DNA of 64,000 nucleotides from NCBI GenBank assembly GCA_013397695.1, contig VYZI01000029.1:3625510-3689509 (forward strand), given 5' to 3'. Positions 62,685-64,000 of this stretch are shown here, piece by piece. This stretch comes from Centropus unirufus (lineage: Eukaryota > Chordata > Aves > Cuculiformes > Centropidae). A model generated the notes under the pieces. It saw only the letters and a list, made by a program, of their open reading frames with translations. It was not told where the DNA came from and ran no database searches. Numbering within the stretch: the stretch's first letter is position 1; every line of letters starts with the position of its first letter. Both the position numbers and the translations under genes were made by a program.

Positions 62685-62935
62685 ATGACTCCTGGAGGTG
62701 GTAGTGGGCCCATGAAAGACTGTGAGTACAGTCAGATCAGCACGCACAGCTCTTCGTCTCCCATGGAGTCTCCCCATAAGAAAAAGAAATCGGCTCCCAA
62801 GAGAAAATGGGAGGTTTTTCCTGGAAGAAACAAATTCTTCTGCAATGGGAGGATCATGATGGCTCGGCAGACCGGGGTCTTCTACCTGACTCTTGTTCTC
62901 ATCTTGGTCACCAGTGGACTCTTCTTTGCATTTGA
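62685..62935 (+). CDS. ZDHHC14: ZDHHC14, palmitoyltransferase ZDHHC14, coding exon 1 (gene continues past window)
   Basis: First coding exon: 83 codons plus two bases of a split codon (phase 2) before donor GTAAGT. The product begins MTPGGGSGPMKDCEYSQIS, has a Ser-rich then Lys-rich stretch (SSSSPMESPHKKKK), the family block RKWEVFPGRNKFFCNGRIMM, and ends in the first membrane span (TGVFYLTLVLILVTSGLFFA). This is near identical to human ZDHHC14 and closer to it than to ZDHHC9 or ZDHHC18 at the N-terminus. The full protein is a four-span DHHC-type S-acyltransferase of Golgi/endomembranes that attaches palmitate to cysteines; the DHHC catalytic domain lies in later exons outside the window. ATG 62,685 is chosen for similarity to human. 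The TTG just before it is not used. The start context is weak (T at -3, A at +4). Confidence 0.95.
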
Positions 62936-64000
62936 GTAAGTGACGTTAAACTCTTCGTATCTTCCTTCTCTTCCTCTTTTCATTTCGTGTTTATGCAGGT
63001 GTCATAGAGAATGCTGACTGAATTCAGCTAACGGTGGTTTATATAATTGAAAATACGATCTGATCAGATGCTGAGGGACACGATCCTGTTTTGCCTGGCA
63101 TATACTGCGTGGAACACTGATGTCTGAGGATTAAGGTTGTAGTGCTTTTCTGCCACAGGTCTCCAGCTCTTGCTGATGTTGCGAGAGAAGCGTAAAGCAG
63201 CAGGTTAGGGATGGTCAGGAAATGATGTAGCGTCTTGTCTGTCCGTTTCCCTGCTGGGAATCAAAACTGGCAGGTGCGAAATTACCCACGCAGAACTGAA
63301 TGGGAGAAGAGCAATAGCTTTCATTACCTTATGAATTAGGTCTTCCCCCCTACACCTCTTGAGGTCCTTTAATAGCTTGTAGGTGAGAATTTCAAGTTAG
63401 TAAAAAAAAAAAAAAGCTGACAATTTTGTGTGTACCTAGCTTTCTACCACTAGGTAACAGCATTACTTTCTGTTTGTGGTGATAACTTGTGAGTTTGGTC
63501 GTAGTTCAAGCTATATTTTAGAGTTTTTTGAGGGTGGTTTGGGGTTTTTGGTTGTTTTTTTTTTTGAGCATGCTTCTTATGTCCTCCTAGGACACTTTTC
63601 TGTGTTTCTCTGAATCTTCAGGAGGCTTTTTCACCTACACAAAATTAATACAGAGTGACAGCAAATCAATTACACTGATTTTTGCAATTACCTTGGAGTG
63701 GTTAAATTAACTATGCAAGACAATAAATAGGCATTTGATAGGAACAGTACAGTTCAACTTTTATTTACTTATTTTTGTTGAAGTACCAACCGCATAGGTA
63801 CTCACACTGCCAAAGCACTTGCTATAACAATAATAATTCTTTTTAAAGCGTTAATACTGCTTTATCTGTTTTAACCTATTATAGCTTGGTTTGTGGTTTG
63901 TGGTAAGGAAAAAAGTCCTCAAAATACACGTACACCTCATGCTGTTTTCTTGAATAGGAACTAGTAAGTAAGCTTCAGCACAGCCTCCAGAAATTCTGTT
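62936..64000 (+). other. ZDHHC14: ZDHHC14 intron 1, 5' end (incomplete)
   Basis: Begins with donor GTAAGT directly after the coding exon and continues to the end of the window. It contains an A14 run at 63,402-63,415 and T-rich patches, with no recognisable exon, CR1 copy or RNA gene. The next ZDHHC14 exon is not in view. Confidence 0.85.
63402..63415 (+). repeat. Poly-A run in ZDHHC14 intron 1
   Basis: Fourteen consecutive A residues. Simple repeat only. Confidence 0.8.

Overview
This window is vertebrate nuclear DNA, almost certainly from a bird. The evidence is eight CR1-type LINE fragments, several ending in the octamer-like 3' signature built on ATTCTATG; the absence of any recognisable mammalian SINE or LINE; and two split genes that I recognise by protein similarity to human TMEM242 and ZDHHC14. 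In human the two genes are neighbours and point away from each other (6q25.3), and they do so here, which supports both calls. Nothing looks prokaryotic, and I see no CRISPR array, operon or intact mobile element.

Layout. Positions 1 to about 14,880 are intergenic, with one CR1 copy near 6.1-6.6 kb and one degenerate tRNA-like relic near 8.7 kb. TMEM242 occupies about 15-39.5 kb on the minus strand in four coding exons: exon 4 at 15,986-16,084, exon 3 at 30,341-30,478, exon 2 at 36,307-36,407, and exon 1 ending at 39,307 and running into an assembly gap. Splice phases (1, 0, 0) join across all three introns, and exons 2-4 encode 33, 46 and 32 residues, which is the human organisation. Intron 3 is 14.3 kb and has no recognised CR1. 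Introns 1 and 2 carry three CR1 fragments within about 3.5 kb around exon 2. A CpG-rich promoter lies near 39.2-39.7 kb. From there to about 60.8 kb is a 21-kb intergenic spacer with four CR1 fragments. At about 60.8-62.3 kb is a large CpG island with a divergent pair of ZNF143-type motifs, then a leader with three short upstream ORFs, then the first coding exon of ZDHHC14 (plus strand, 62,685-62,935, donor GTAAG). The rest of that gene lies beyond the window.

Function. TMEM242 is a small inner-mitochondrial-membrane protein that helps assemble the ATP synthase c-ring and associates with complex I assembly factors. ZDHHC14 is a DHHC-family protein S-palmitoyltransferase of Golgi/endomembranes. 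They are unrelated in function and only share a neighbourhood.

Three runs of N (16,712-16,821; 39,405-39,477; 61,696-61,789) interrupt the sequence. Two sit in the GC-rich promoters, and one hides the TMEM242 start codon. I did not find an undescribed biological system here. The observations most worth checking are the paired ZNF143/ETS promoter, the uORF-rich ZDHHC14 leader and a competing splice donor in TMEM242 exon 2. All similarity statements rest on recognition, not on a database search.
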